A stretch of DNA of 64,000 bases from Bradyrhizobium sp. SSBR45G (GTDB taxonomy: Bacteria > Pseudomonadota > Alphaproteobacteria > Rhizobiales > Xanthobacteraceae), in NCBI RefSeq assembly GCF_030159255.1, contig NZ_BSCT01000023.1, forward strand, positions 1 through 64,000, given 5' to 3'. The position numbers and the translations under genes were made by a program. The notes under the pieces were generated by a model. The model did not search any database and was not told the DNA's origin. It saw only the letters and a list, made by a program, of their open reading frames with translations. This document shows positions 1 to 6,931 of the stretch, piece by piece; the first letter of the stretch is position 1; every line of letters starts with the position of its first letter.

Positions 1-52
1 CATGAAACGCGGCGCAAACCTCTTAGCCCGAGGCGAAGTGTGAATCCGGTAG

Positions 53-204
53 CCCCTTGCGGGAGAGGGCATCTCCGGTCCATCCACGCACGCGGTTGGG
101 TGAGGGGTATCTCTCCGCAAGCGACGTTCGTGGAGAGATACCCCTCACCCAACCGCGTCTGTCGCGCGTCCCTCAATGCCCTCTCCCGCAAGGGGAGAGG
201 GCGC
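53..204. repeat. Nested palindromic intergenic repeat, family A copy 1
   Basis: Two perfect inverted repeats are nested. The outer arms are 20 bases each (53-72 and 176-195), with the core TTGCGGGAGAGGG. The inner arms are 26 bases each (91-116 and 132-157), with the core GGTTGGGTGAGGGGT, around a 15-base loop. The same outer arm recurs at 4438-4598. It lies downstream of the minus-strand acyltransferase gene and codes for nothing recognisable. This is a REP-like or small non-autonomous element; any role in termination is inference. Confidence 0.85.
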
Positions 205-266
205 ATTCATGTGCACCGCGCCGGAGTGACGAATTATATGCTTGCTCTCGCGGCTTGCACATTGGC

Positions 267-1439
267 CTAGACGATCCGCGCCATCAGCGGAATTCGCCGC
301 AATAGCGCCGCGGCAAGCCAGCTCACCGAGAGAGTGCCGAGGAGGACGATCGCAAATTTCACGGCGGCCGGCCAGGCCGGATCAAACACCAGATATTGCA
401 GCCACAGCAGTGGCAGGAAGTGCAGCAGATAGATGCCATAGGCCTGCGGCTGCATGCGGTCCATCAGCGCCAGTGGCGCGCTGGCCCAGCGCAGGAAGAA
501 GGTCGGCACGCCGAACGCCATGGACGCACAGAAGCTCGCGACGGCCATGCCGTAGGCGGTCCGCCACCAGACCGGCGGCGAGTCGAAATCGGCGATCCAG
601 TTGTGATGGGCGTAGGCCAGCAACAGGATCATGCCGTAGCAGCCATAGGACAGTCCGAACCACACCGGCCAGCGTTGCACCAGCGCGCCATCAGCGGCGA
701 ACGGCCCGGTCGTCAGTCCAGCCGCGCCTATCGCCACACCGGCGATGAAGAAGACGGGATAAAGCAGCGCGCGGCTCGCCTGCAGCGGCAGCGGGAAATG
801 CCCCGGCATGAACCAGACACCGTCGCCGAACCAGAGATGCGGCGGCAGGTAGGCCGCGTTCGCGATGAGGAGGAAGATCAGGAAGCCTGTGAGCGGCCGG
901 CTCTGCAACCCCTCCGCCACGCGGCCGAGCGTCCCGATCGCCTGCGGCGCCACCAGCCATGCCAGCACCGCGGCGAGGTCGAACATCAGCAGCACGCCGA
1001 GAAACCAGGCCGAGCCCGACGGCCATGGACCCTCGCTGACCATGCGCCACCACACCGTGGTGAACTGATCCTCGGCCACGTAGTAGCGATAATAGGCGAT
1101 CGGCATGATCACGAAGATCGATACGATGTAGGGCACGCCGAGGCGGAGCACGCGGCGCCGGAGGAAATCTGATGCCCCTCGTCTCTCCAGGCATCCCGGC
1201 ACGAACAGGCCGGAAATGAAGAACATGCACGACATGAAGTAGCTGTCGTTGAACAGCGCGACGAGATCGAAGCCGAGCCAGTGCATACGGTCGCCGCCCT
1301 GGCCGAAATAGGTGTAGTTGATCGCGGAGTGATAGAGCACGACCGAGAGCGTGATGAAGGTCCTGGCACGGTCGAGCGGCACGATCCGGCCGCGGACCGT
1401 CTCGGCCTGTTGCAGGTTCGGGGTCACGCGGTCATGCAT
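267..1439 (-). CDS. Acyltransferase family 3 membrane protein
   Basis: The 390-residue product is a polytopic inner-membrane protein with about ten hydrophobic segments. Its N-terminal part carries the family signature: LDRARTF followed by VVLYHSAINY, where the His is the residue normally essential for acyl transfer. It belongs to the acyltransferase-3 superfamily (OafA/OpgC-like), whose members O-acylate or succinylate surface glycans and glucans from acyl-CoA. The ATG at 1439 leaves a short polar N-terminus before the first membrane segment. The acceptor cannot be told from sequence. Neighbouring genes are divergent and do not help. Confidence 0.8.
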   Translation of the reverse strand: MHDRVTPNLQQAETVRGRIVPLDRARTFITLSVVLYHSAINYTYFGQGGDRMHWLGFDLVALFNDSYFMSCMFFISGLFVPGCLERRGASDFLRRRVLRLGVPYIVSIFVIMPIAYYRYYVAEDQFTTVWWRMVSEGPWPSGSAWFLGVLLMFDLAAVLAWLVAPQAIGTLGRVAEGLQSRPLTGFLIFLLIANAAYLPPHLWFGDGVWFMPGHFPLPLQASRALLYPVFFIAGVAIGAAGLTTGPFAADGALVQRWPVWFGLSYGCYGMILLLAYAHHNWIADFDSPPVWWRTAYGMAVASFCASMAFGVPTFFLRWASAPLALMDRMQPQAYGIYLLHFLPLLWLQYLVFDPAWPAAVKFAIVLLGTLSVSWLAAALLRRIPLMARIV

Positions 1440-1591
1440 CGAAATCGCTTCCAGTCACCAGCCGCACCGTGCGGCACAAACTTCAATATATTTCGCGCGG
1501 CGCTCGCGCCGATATCCTGCTTGAGTATGCGAGCCGTATGCCAACGCAACATTGATCACGAACGCGTCATCGCACGATCAGCAGGAATGCC

Positions 1592-1620
1592 GGGAATAAA
1601 CCGTCGGCGTCTCCGCTCTC
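1592..1620 (+). promoter_or_regulatory. Possible ECF-type promoter upstream of the metallophosphoesterase operon
   Basis: GGGAATAAACC (1592-1602) resembles the GGAAT-class -35 boxes of ECF sigma factors. About 16 bases further on is CGCTCTC, a plausible -10. It sits 40-70 bases before the ATG at 1659 of an operon that ends in its own ECF sigma gene, so autoregulation is an inference. There is only one copy in the window. Confidence 0.3.
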
Positions 1621-1658
1621 CTCACCCGTAAGCCCAGTGAGGGCAACGGGAGAGCAAA

Positions 1659-2603
1659 ATGAGCCACGATGATCATGACGAGCGCGGCCTCAGCCGTCGC
1701 AAGGTTTTGGAATGCATGACCTGGGCCGGCACCGGCGTGCTCTGGACCCTCTCCGGCGGCGTGCCGCGCTCGCTCGGCCTCGTCGACGCGGCCCGGGCCG
1801 CCGATCAGCCGACCACCGGCCTGACCTTCCTGCAGATCAGCGACAGCCATGTCGGCTTCGACAAGCCGGCCAATCCCAACGCGCTTCGCACGCTGGAGGA
1901 GGCCGTCAATCGGATCAAGGCGATGCCGGTGAAACCCGCCTTCATGATCCACACCGGCGACATCTCGCATCTGTCGAAGGCGGCCGAGTTCGACGATGCC
2001 GACCGCATCATCTCGCAGAGCCGGCTCGACGTGCACTACGTGCCCGGCGAGCATGACTTCCTCGACGAAGACGTCAAGCTCTACAAGGAGCGCTACGGCA
2101 AGGGCACGCGCGGCGCCGGCTGGTACTCGTTCGACGCCAGCGGCGTGCATTTCATCGGCCTCGTCAACGTCGTCGATCTCAAGGCCGGCGGGCTCGGCAA
2201 TCTCGGCGCGGCGCAGCTGGAATGGCTCGAGCAGGATCTCAAGGGCCGCTCCAGATCGACACCGATCGTCGTGTTCGCGCACATCCCGCTGTGGACGGTC
2301 TATCCCGAATGGGGCTGGGGCACCGAGGATGGCGGCCGCGCGCTCGACATGCTCAAGGGGTTCGGCTCGGTCACGGTACTGAACGGCCATATCCATCAGG
2401 TGATGCAGAAGGTCGAGGGCAACGTCACCTTCCACACCGCGCGCTCGACCGCGTTCCCGCAGCCGGCGCCGGGCACGGCGCCCTCGCCCGGCCCGATGAA
2501 GGTCGAGGATGCCAGGCTGCGCAGCCTGCTCGGGATCGCCAGCATCGATTTCAAGGTCGGCGCGGAGCGGCTCGCCATCATCGACACGCCGCTGGCAGGC
2601 TGA
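1659..2603 (+). CDS. Tat-exported metallophosphoesterase
   Basis: The 314-residue calcineurin-like phosphoesterase has a twin-arginine signal (SRRKVL, residues 12-17) followed by a hydrophobic stretch and an Ala-rich cleavage region near residue 48, so it is probably exported folded to the periplasm. Motifs are DSH (62-64), GD (100-101), AHIPL near 206 and GHIH near 243. The usual GNHD motif reads GEHD (130-133), a substitution at a metal ligand. The cupredoxin gene starts 12 bases downstream and the ECF sigma pair follows, so the four genes look like one operon. The substrate is unknown. Confidence 0.85.
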   Translation: MSHDDHDERGLSRRKVLECMTWAGTGVLWTLSGGVPRSLGLVDAARAADQPTTGLTFLQISDSHVGFDKPANPNALRTLEEAVNRIKAMPVKPAFMIHTGDISHLSKAAEFDDADRIISQSRLDVHYVPGEHDFLDEDVKLYKERYGKGTRGAGWYSFDASGVHFIGLVNVVDLKAGGLGNLGAAQLEWLEQDLKGRSRSTPIVVFAHIPLWTVYPEWGWGTEDGGRALDMLKGFGSVTVLNGHIHQVMQKVEGNVTFHTARSTAFPQPAPGTAPSPGPMKVEDARLRSLLGIASIDFKVGAERLAIIDTPLAG

Positions 2604-2615
2604 GGACGGAGCGCC

Positions 2616-2942
2616 ATGATCCAACGTGCATCGCTGAGCCGGGCTGTCCGCCTCGCTTTCACTGCCGCCGTGCTCGGCGCGACGCCACTCCGCGCCGAGA
2701 CCATCAAGGTCACGATCGACAATTTCACCTTCACGCCGGCCGACGTCACGGTGAAGGTCGGCGACACCGTCACCTGGACCAATCACGACGACATTCCCCA
2801 TACGGTGGTGTCGGCGGGCAAATACAGGTCCAAGACACTGGATACCGATGACAGCTTCTCGTTCACCTTCGCCGCGAGCGGCGACTACAAATACTTCTGC
2901 TCGCTGCATCCGCACATGACGGGGATGATCAAGGTTGAGTAG
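2616..2942 (+). CDS. Periplasmic cupredoxin (amicyanin/plastocyanin-like)
   Basis: The 108-residue protein has a Sec signal peptide ending near Ala-27 and a single blue-copper domain. The expected copper ligands are present: His62 in IPHTV, Cys95, His98 and Met101 in the FCSLHPHM loop, with the C-x2-H-x2-M spacing of amicyanin-type sites. It is probably a small periplasmic electron carrier or copper-binding protein. It follows the metallophosphoesterase by 12 bases and precedes the ECF sigma gene by about 97 bases. Its electron donor and acceptor are not evident here. Confidence 0.88.
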   Translation: MIQRASLSRAVRLAFTAAVLGATPLRAETIKVTIDNFTFTPADVTVKVGDTVTWTNHDDIPHTVVSAGKYRSKTLDTDDSFSFTFAASGDYKYFCSLHPHMTGMIKVE

Positions 2943-3039
2943 CATCGCGAACCAGGGCATGAGCATCGCAGCGTGGCCGGGACGGCAGCGAGCCGCCGCC
3001 CCGGCCACGAGGCCGCGAACCGAACCGGAAAGGACGCCG

Positions 3040-3594
3040 GTGACCACATCGCCTGACGATCCCGAGAGGGCGCGGCGCTTCCGCGAAGCGGCGCTGCCGT
3101 ATCTCGACGACGTCTATACGCTGGCGCGCTATCTGCTGCGCAATCCGGCCGATGCCGAGGACGCGGTGCAGGAATGCTATTTGCGCGCGCTGAAGCATTT
3201 CGACACTTATCGGGGCCCGGCCATGAAGCCGTGGCTGTTCGCGATCCTGCGCAACGTCTGCCACGCCGAGTTCGCGCGCCGCACCGGCGCGCCAATGAAG
3301 GCGCTCGATGATACGCCGGAGGCCGCCGAACAGCCGCCGCTGTGGCAGGAGAATGCCGAGACCCCGGAGAGCGCCGTATTGCGCGAGCGCGATGCCTCGG
3401 CGATCCGGCGCATGATCGACACGCTTGCCGAGCCGTTTCGCGAGACCTTCGTGCTGCGCGAGATCAACAATCTGTCCTATCGCGAGATCGCGGAGGCCGC
3501 CGGCGTGCCGGTCGGCACCGTGATGTCGCGGCTGGCTCGGGCGCGCGCGATGCTGCGCGCGGCCTGGCTCGCGCAGGAGGAACCCAAGTCATGA
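3040..3594 (+). CDS. ECF sigma factor
   Basis: The 184-residue protein has sigma region 2 (LARYLLRNPADAEDAVQE, then KPWLFAILRNVC) and region 4 (LREINNLSYREIAEAAGVPVGTVMSRL), with no region 3, as in extracytoplasmic-function sigma factors. I chose the GTG at 3040 because GGAAAGGA lies just upstream and the protein then begins at the conserved helix. An in-frame ATG at 2935 would overlap the cupredoxin gene and add a low-complexity tail. The stop overlaps the anti-sigma start (ATGA), so the pair is translationally coupled. Confidence 0.9.
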   Translation: MTTSPDDPERARRFREAALPYLDDVYTLARYLLRNPADAEDAVQECYLRALKHFDTYRGPAMKPWLFAILRNVCHAEFARRTGAPMKALDDTPEAAEQPPLWQENAETPESAVLRERDASAIRRMIDTLAEPFRETFVLREINNLSYREIAEAAGVPVGTVMSRLARARAMLRAAWLAQEEPKS

Positions 3595-4370
3595 CCTGCG
3601 ACGAAGCCGAAATTCTGATCCACGCGCTGGCCGACGGCGAGCTCGACGCCGGGCATAGCAGTGAGGTCGAAGCTCATGTGGCCAGCTGCCCGCGCTGTGC
3701 CGCCGAGCTCGCTGCCATCCGGCAGATGAAGCAGGCGCTCGCCGGTGCTGACCTCACCTACAAGGCGCCATCCGCTTTGCGCCAACGGATCGAGGCCGTG
3801 CTGCCGCCCGCGGAGCCCCGCGTGACGCCGCTCGCCACCAGGCCAAGCCGTCGGACGCTGCTGAAGGGCTTCGCCATGGGCTCCGCCGTCTCGGCGCTCG
3901 CCGCCACCGGCCTGGTCGCGATCGTGCTGCGCAACGACGATCAGCAACGCGTCGAGGCCGAGATCGTGTCGGCGCATCTGCGCTCGCTACAGGCCGGCCA
4001 CCTGACCGACGTGATCTCGACGGACCAGCACACCGTGAAACCCTGGTTCAACGGCAAGCTCGACGTCGCGCCGCCGGTGATCGATCTGACAACTGAAGGC
4101 TTCACGTTGATCGGTGGCCGGCTCGACTATGTCGATGCGCGCGCGATCGGCGCGGTGGTCTATCGCCGGCGCCAGCACGTCATCAACCTGTTCGTGGCGC
4201 AGACCGCGTCCGCCGAGCGGCGCGGCCCGCGGCTCGACACCATCCAAGGCTTCAACATCCGCAGCTGGCGCGACCGCGGCCTGAACTATTGGGCCGTGAG
4301 CGACATCAATGCCGACGAGCTCACCGAATTCGGCGAGCGCTTCGAGCGCGCGATGAGAGGGAGCGGCTGA
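3591..4370 (+). CDS. Membrane-anchored zinc-finger anti-sigma factor
   Basis: The 259-residue protein has an N-terminal anti-sigma domain with the zinc motif HxxxCxxC (His29, Cys33, Cys36), one membrane segment at about 92-113, and a periplasmic C-terminal domain of about 145 residues. The start overlaps the sigma stop by four bases. The layout fits an ECF anti-sigma factor that holds sigma at the membrane and senses an envelope signal. The segment before the membrane helix reads SRRTLLKG, which resembles a twin-arginine motif, as in some exported anti-sigma and redox proteins; this may be chance. Confidence 0.85.
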   Translation: MTCDEAEILIHALADGELDAGHSSEVEAHVASCPRCAAELAAIRQMKQALAGADLTYKAPSALRQRIEAVLPPAEPRVTPLATRPSRRTLLKGFAMGSAVSALAATGLVAIVLRNDDQQRVEAEIVSAHLRSLQAGHLTDVISTDQHTVKPWFNGKLDVAPPVIDLTTEGFTLIGGRLDYVDARAIGAVVYRRRQHVINLFVAQTASAERRGPRLDTIQGFNIRSWRDRGLNYWAVSDINADELTEFGERFERAMRGSG

Positions 4371-4437
4371 GGCGAGCTTCCGCGTGCCTTCGTCAGTTCT
4401 ACGCCAACATGAGAGGTGAACAGCGAAGCAAGTGGCT

Positions 4438-4598
4438 GCGCCCTCTCCCCTTGCGGGAGAGGGCATGTAGGACAGAGCGGCTCATTCGGTCGGGTGAGGG
4501 GTATCTGTCCGCGAGGATCGTTTGCCGAGCGAGACCCCTCACCCAACCGCGTTCGTGGAGAGGCCGGCGATGCCCTCTCCCGCAAGGGGAGAGGGCGC
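4438..4598. repeat. Palindromic intergenic repeat, family A copy 2
   Basis: The perfect outer arms are 29 bases each (4438-4466 and 4570-4598). They share the CCCCTTGCGGGAGAGGGCAT core with the copy at 53-204. The inner arms, around GGGTGAGGGGT and ACCCCTCACCC, are imperfect here. Two copies 4 kb apart show that it is a dispersed element. Confidence 0.85.
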
Positions 4599-4683
4599 GG
4601 CATCGCGCAGCGCGACTTCGATGGTTTTCGTTGGGGTGGGGGAAAGCGAAGCGTGCCCGCCGAACTGCAGCGACGGAACTGGG

Positions 4684-4721
4684 ATGGTGGGCACGGCGCT
4701 GCGCGCCTTTGCCCACCCTAC
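4684..4721. repeat. Partial REP-like repeat, family D
   Basis: The segment carries GGTGGGCACGGCGC and CTTTGCCCACCCTAC (4707-4721). Both motifs recur in the complete element at 41108-41247. It is probably a truncated copy at the 3' end of hpnO. Confidence 0.7.
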
Positions 4722-4728
4722 ACAATCA

Positions 4729-6120
4729 TCACGCCGATTTGCGGATCGCGTTGTCGACCAGGGTCTTGCCGAGCGACCAGATCGCGCCGGGGACCTTGTG
4801 GCTCTGGGCGATGACGTCGTCGAAGGCGCGCTCGATCCAGCTGCAGTCCTCTTCCGTGATCGTCAGCGGCGGCAGCAGCTTGATGGTGTGCAGGCCGTGG
4901 CCGGCGACCTGGGTCAGAATCTTGTGATCCTTGAACAGCGGCACCGTGATGAGCTGGCAGAACAGGCCCTTGTTGGCGCTCTCCAGCATGGTCCAGGAGG
5001 CCTTGAGCCGCAGCGATTTCGGCGGGCCGAACTCGACGCCGATCATCAGGCCCTTGCCGCGCACTTCCTTCAGCAGCTCGTATCCGGGCACCATTCGCGT
5101 CAGCGCCAGGCGCAGCTCGGCGCCGCGCTTGGCGGCGGCCTCGATCAGCTTCTCGGCCTTGAGCACCTCGAGCGTGGCGATGCCGGCAGCCATTGCGAGG
5201 TCGTTCTTGGCGAAGGTCGAGCCATGCACCACCGCACGGTCCATGCGGTTGAAGATCTTGTCGAAGATCGCCTTGCGGGTCAGCAGCGCGCCGACCGGTA
5301 CATGGCCGCCCGACAGCGCCTTCGACAGCAGCACCATGTCGGGTTCGACGTTCCAGTGTTCCACAGCGAGGAACCGCCCGGTGCGGCCCATGCCGGTCTG
5401 GATCTCATCGGCGATGAACAGCGAGCCGTATTTCTTGCACAGCGCCGCGGCGCCCGGCAGGAACTCGTCGGTGGGCATGTTGACGCCCTTGCCCTGGATC
5501 GGCTCGACGATGAAGGCTGCAATCTCGCGGGAGGACAGCGCCTGCTCGAGCGCAGCGAGATCGTTGAAGGGAACGGCCGTGCAACCCGGCAGCAGCGGCT
5601 CGAAGCCGTTGCGAAAGTTCGAATCCTCGGTCAGCGACAGCGCGCCATAGGTCAGGCCGTGATAGGAATGCCCGCAATAGACGATGCCCGGACGCCCGGT
5701 TGCACCCCGCGCGAATTTGATCGCCGCCTCGACCGTCTCTGCGCCGGAATTGGCGAAGAACACCTTGTCCAGATATGGGACATATTCCAGCAGCCGCTCG
5801 GCCAGAACGCCCGCCAAGGTCGAGACGTCGAGCTGCACGAGATTCGGCAGGTCGCTGTCGAGAACGCTTTTCAGCGCGTCGCGCAGGGTGGGATGATTGC
5901 GGCCGATTGCAAAAACGCCAAAACCGCTGAGCAGATCCAGGTAGCGGGCGCCGTCGCGATCGTAGAGATACTGCCCTTGTCCCTTCTGGAACCCGACGTC
6001 ATATCCAATCGTCTTGAGAACCCGGACCAGTTGCTCGTTCAGATGCCGGGAATGCATCGTGCTGCGCTGCGCTTGGCGCTCCACGAACATCTCGGAAACG
6101 TCTAGATTGGATTTTAGCAT
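4729..6120 (-). CDS. hpnO: Hopanoid-associated class III aminotransferase HpnO
   Basis: The 463-residue PLP aminotransferase has the class III signatures: FANSGAETVEAAIK near 122-135, the Asp-containing IADEIQTGMGRTG near 236-248, and the PLP lysine Lys267 in LLSKALSGGHVP. In hopanoid clusters HpnO converts the side chain to aminobacteriohopanetriol. The assignment rests on this sequence type together with hpnN, hpnH, hpnG and hpnC-E next door. It is transcribed alone on the minus strand, divergent from the DUF2147 gene. A general ornithine/acetylornithine-type aminotransferase is the alternative, less likely given the neighbours. Confidence 0.85.
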   Translation of the reverse strand: MLKSNLDVSEMFVERQAQRSTMHSRHLNEQLVRVLKTIGYDVGFQKGQGQYLYDRDGARYLDLLSGFGVFAIGRNHPTLRDALKSVLDSDLPNLVQLDVSTLAGVLAERLLEYVPYLDKVFFANSGAETVEAAIKFARGATGRPGIVYCGHSYHGLTYGALSLTEDSNFRNGFEPLLPGCTAVPFNDLAALEQALSSREIAAFIVEPIQGKGVNMPTDEFLPGAAALCKKYGSLFIADEIQTGMGRTGRFLAVEHWNVEPDMVLLSKALSGGHVPVGALLTRKAIFDKIFNRMDRAVVHGSTFAKNDLAMAAGIATLEVLKAEKLIEAAAKRGAELRLALTRMVPGYELLKEVRGKGLMIGVEFGPPKSLRLKASWTMLESANKGLFCQLITVPLFKDHKILTQVAGHGLHTIKLLPPLTITEEDCSWIERAFDDVIAQSHKVPGAIWSLGKTLVDNAIRKSA

Positions 6121-6221
6121 CGGCTACATACTTCGGTTGATGGACGTGACGTCAACTGAAAACGCGCAATGCGGCGTTTTGCCCTCATTCGCACCATCAA
6201 AGCAAGCACGGGTTTCTGCCA

Positions 6222-6848
6222 ATGTTGCATCGCCTTAGATCTCTCATGCCAACGACGATAGCATACTCTGCAGTGGTGTTCGCAGCAGGAATTTCTTCTG
6301 CGCTCGCCGCCGATCCCACAGGTGATTGGCGGGTGGCCGACGGTGTCGCCAACATCCGAGTCGCACAATGTAATGGCAGCATGTGGGGCGTGGTCGCCTG
6401 GGAGAAGACTCCGGGCGGCCGGGACAGCAATAATCCCGACCCGGCCCGGCAAAGCCGGCCGACCTTGGGCATGCCGATCCTGATCGACATGAAGAAGAAG
6501 GCCGGCGCCGAGGCGTGGGAAGGCCAAGTCTACAACGCCAAGGACGGCCAGCTCTACGCATCGACGATCACCCCGACCGATCCCGATCACCTGGAAATCA
6601 AGGGCTGCGTGCTCGGCTTCCTGTGCGGCGGCGAGACCTGGACTCGGGTCGCTCCGCCGATCCCGTCGAGCCCGGTCAACAGCATGGCCAAAGGTACACA
6701 GAAACCCATCGCGCCCGCCCCTGCTCCGGCCCCCAAGGCGGCCGCGGCTCCGGGCGCTGGGACGACTGCGATGGCCAAGACGGCCGCAAAGCCCGCGGAT
6801 CAGATCGGCGACATCTGCCTGCTGCCCGACGTCGCCCGCCCCCGCTGA
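6222..6848 (+). CDS. DUF2147 secreted protein
   Basis: The 208-residue protein has a signal peptide ending near ALAADP (about residue 31) and then a DUF2147 domain. Family features include GDWRVADGVANIRVAQC, a central YNAKDGQLY and the GCVLGFLCGGETW segment. The last 50 or so residues are an Ala/Pro/Lys-rich tail. The family is periplasmic or lipoprotein-like and of unknown function. It lies between hpnO and hpnN and converges on hpnN; a strong bidirectional terminator separates them. A link to hopanoid lipids is suggested only by position. Confidence 0.8.
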   Translation: MLHRLRSLMPTTIAYSAVVFAAGISSALAADPTGDWRVADGVANIRVAQCNGSMWGVVAWEKTPGGRDSNNPDPARQSRPTLGMPILIDMKKKAGAEAWEGQVYNAKDGQLYASTITPTDPDHLEIKGCVLGFLCGGETWTRVAPPIPSSPVNSMAKGTQKPIAPAPAPAPKAAAAPGAGTTAMAKTAAKPADQIGDICLLPDVARPR

Positions 6849-6873
6849 CGGACGGCCATCGACGACCCAACAA

Positions 6874-6907
6874 AAAAGCGGCCGAGACATCGGCCGCTTT
6901 TCTATTT
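6874..6907. terminator. Bidirectional Rho-independent terminator
   Basis: A 12-base perfect stem (AAAAGCGGCCGA at 6874-6885, TCGGCCGCTTTT at 6890-6901) closes a 4-base loop. It has A-runs and T-runs on both sides. It serves the plus-strand DUF2147 gene and the minus-strand hpnN, which converge here. Confidence 0.9.
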
Positions 6908-6931
6908 TGAGCCGAGGTCTGGCCCCGAACC

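Larger units (their letters stand above)
4371..4728. other. Intergenic region of repeats between anti-sigma and hpnO
   Basis: This 358-base convergent gap holds no credible gene. It contains a full family A palindromic repeat (4438-4598) and a partial family D repeat (4684-4721). The two genes point at each other, so the palindromes may act as a shared transcription barrier, but neither is followed by a T-run. Confidence 0.7.

Noticed and set aside
1-52. ATG on the minus strand at base 3, running off the left edge
   Set aside because: Only the start codon would be in the window, and a ribosome site at normal spacing is not seen.
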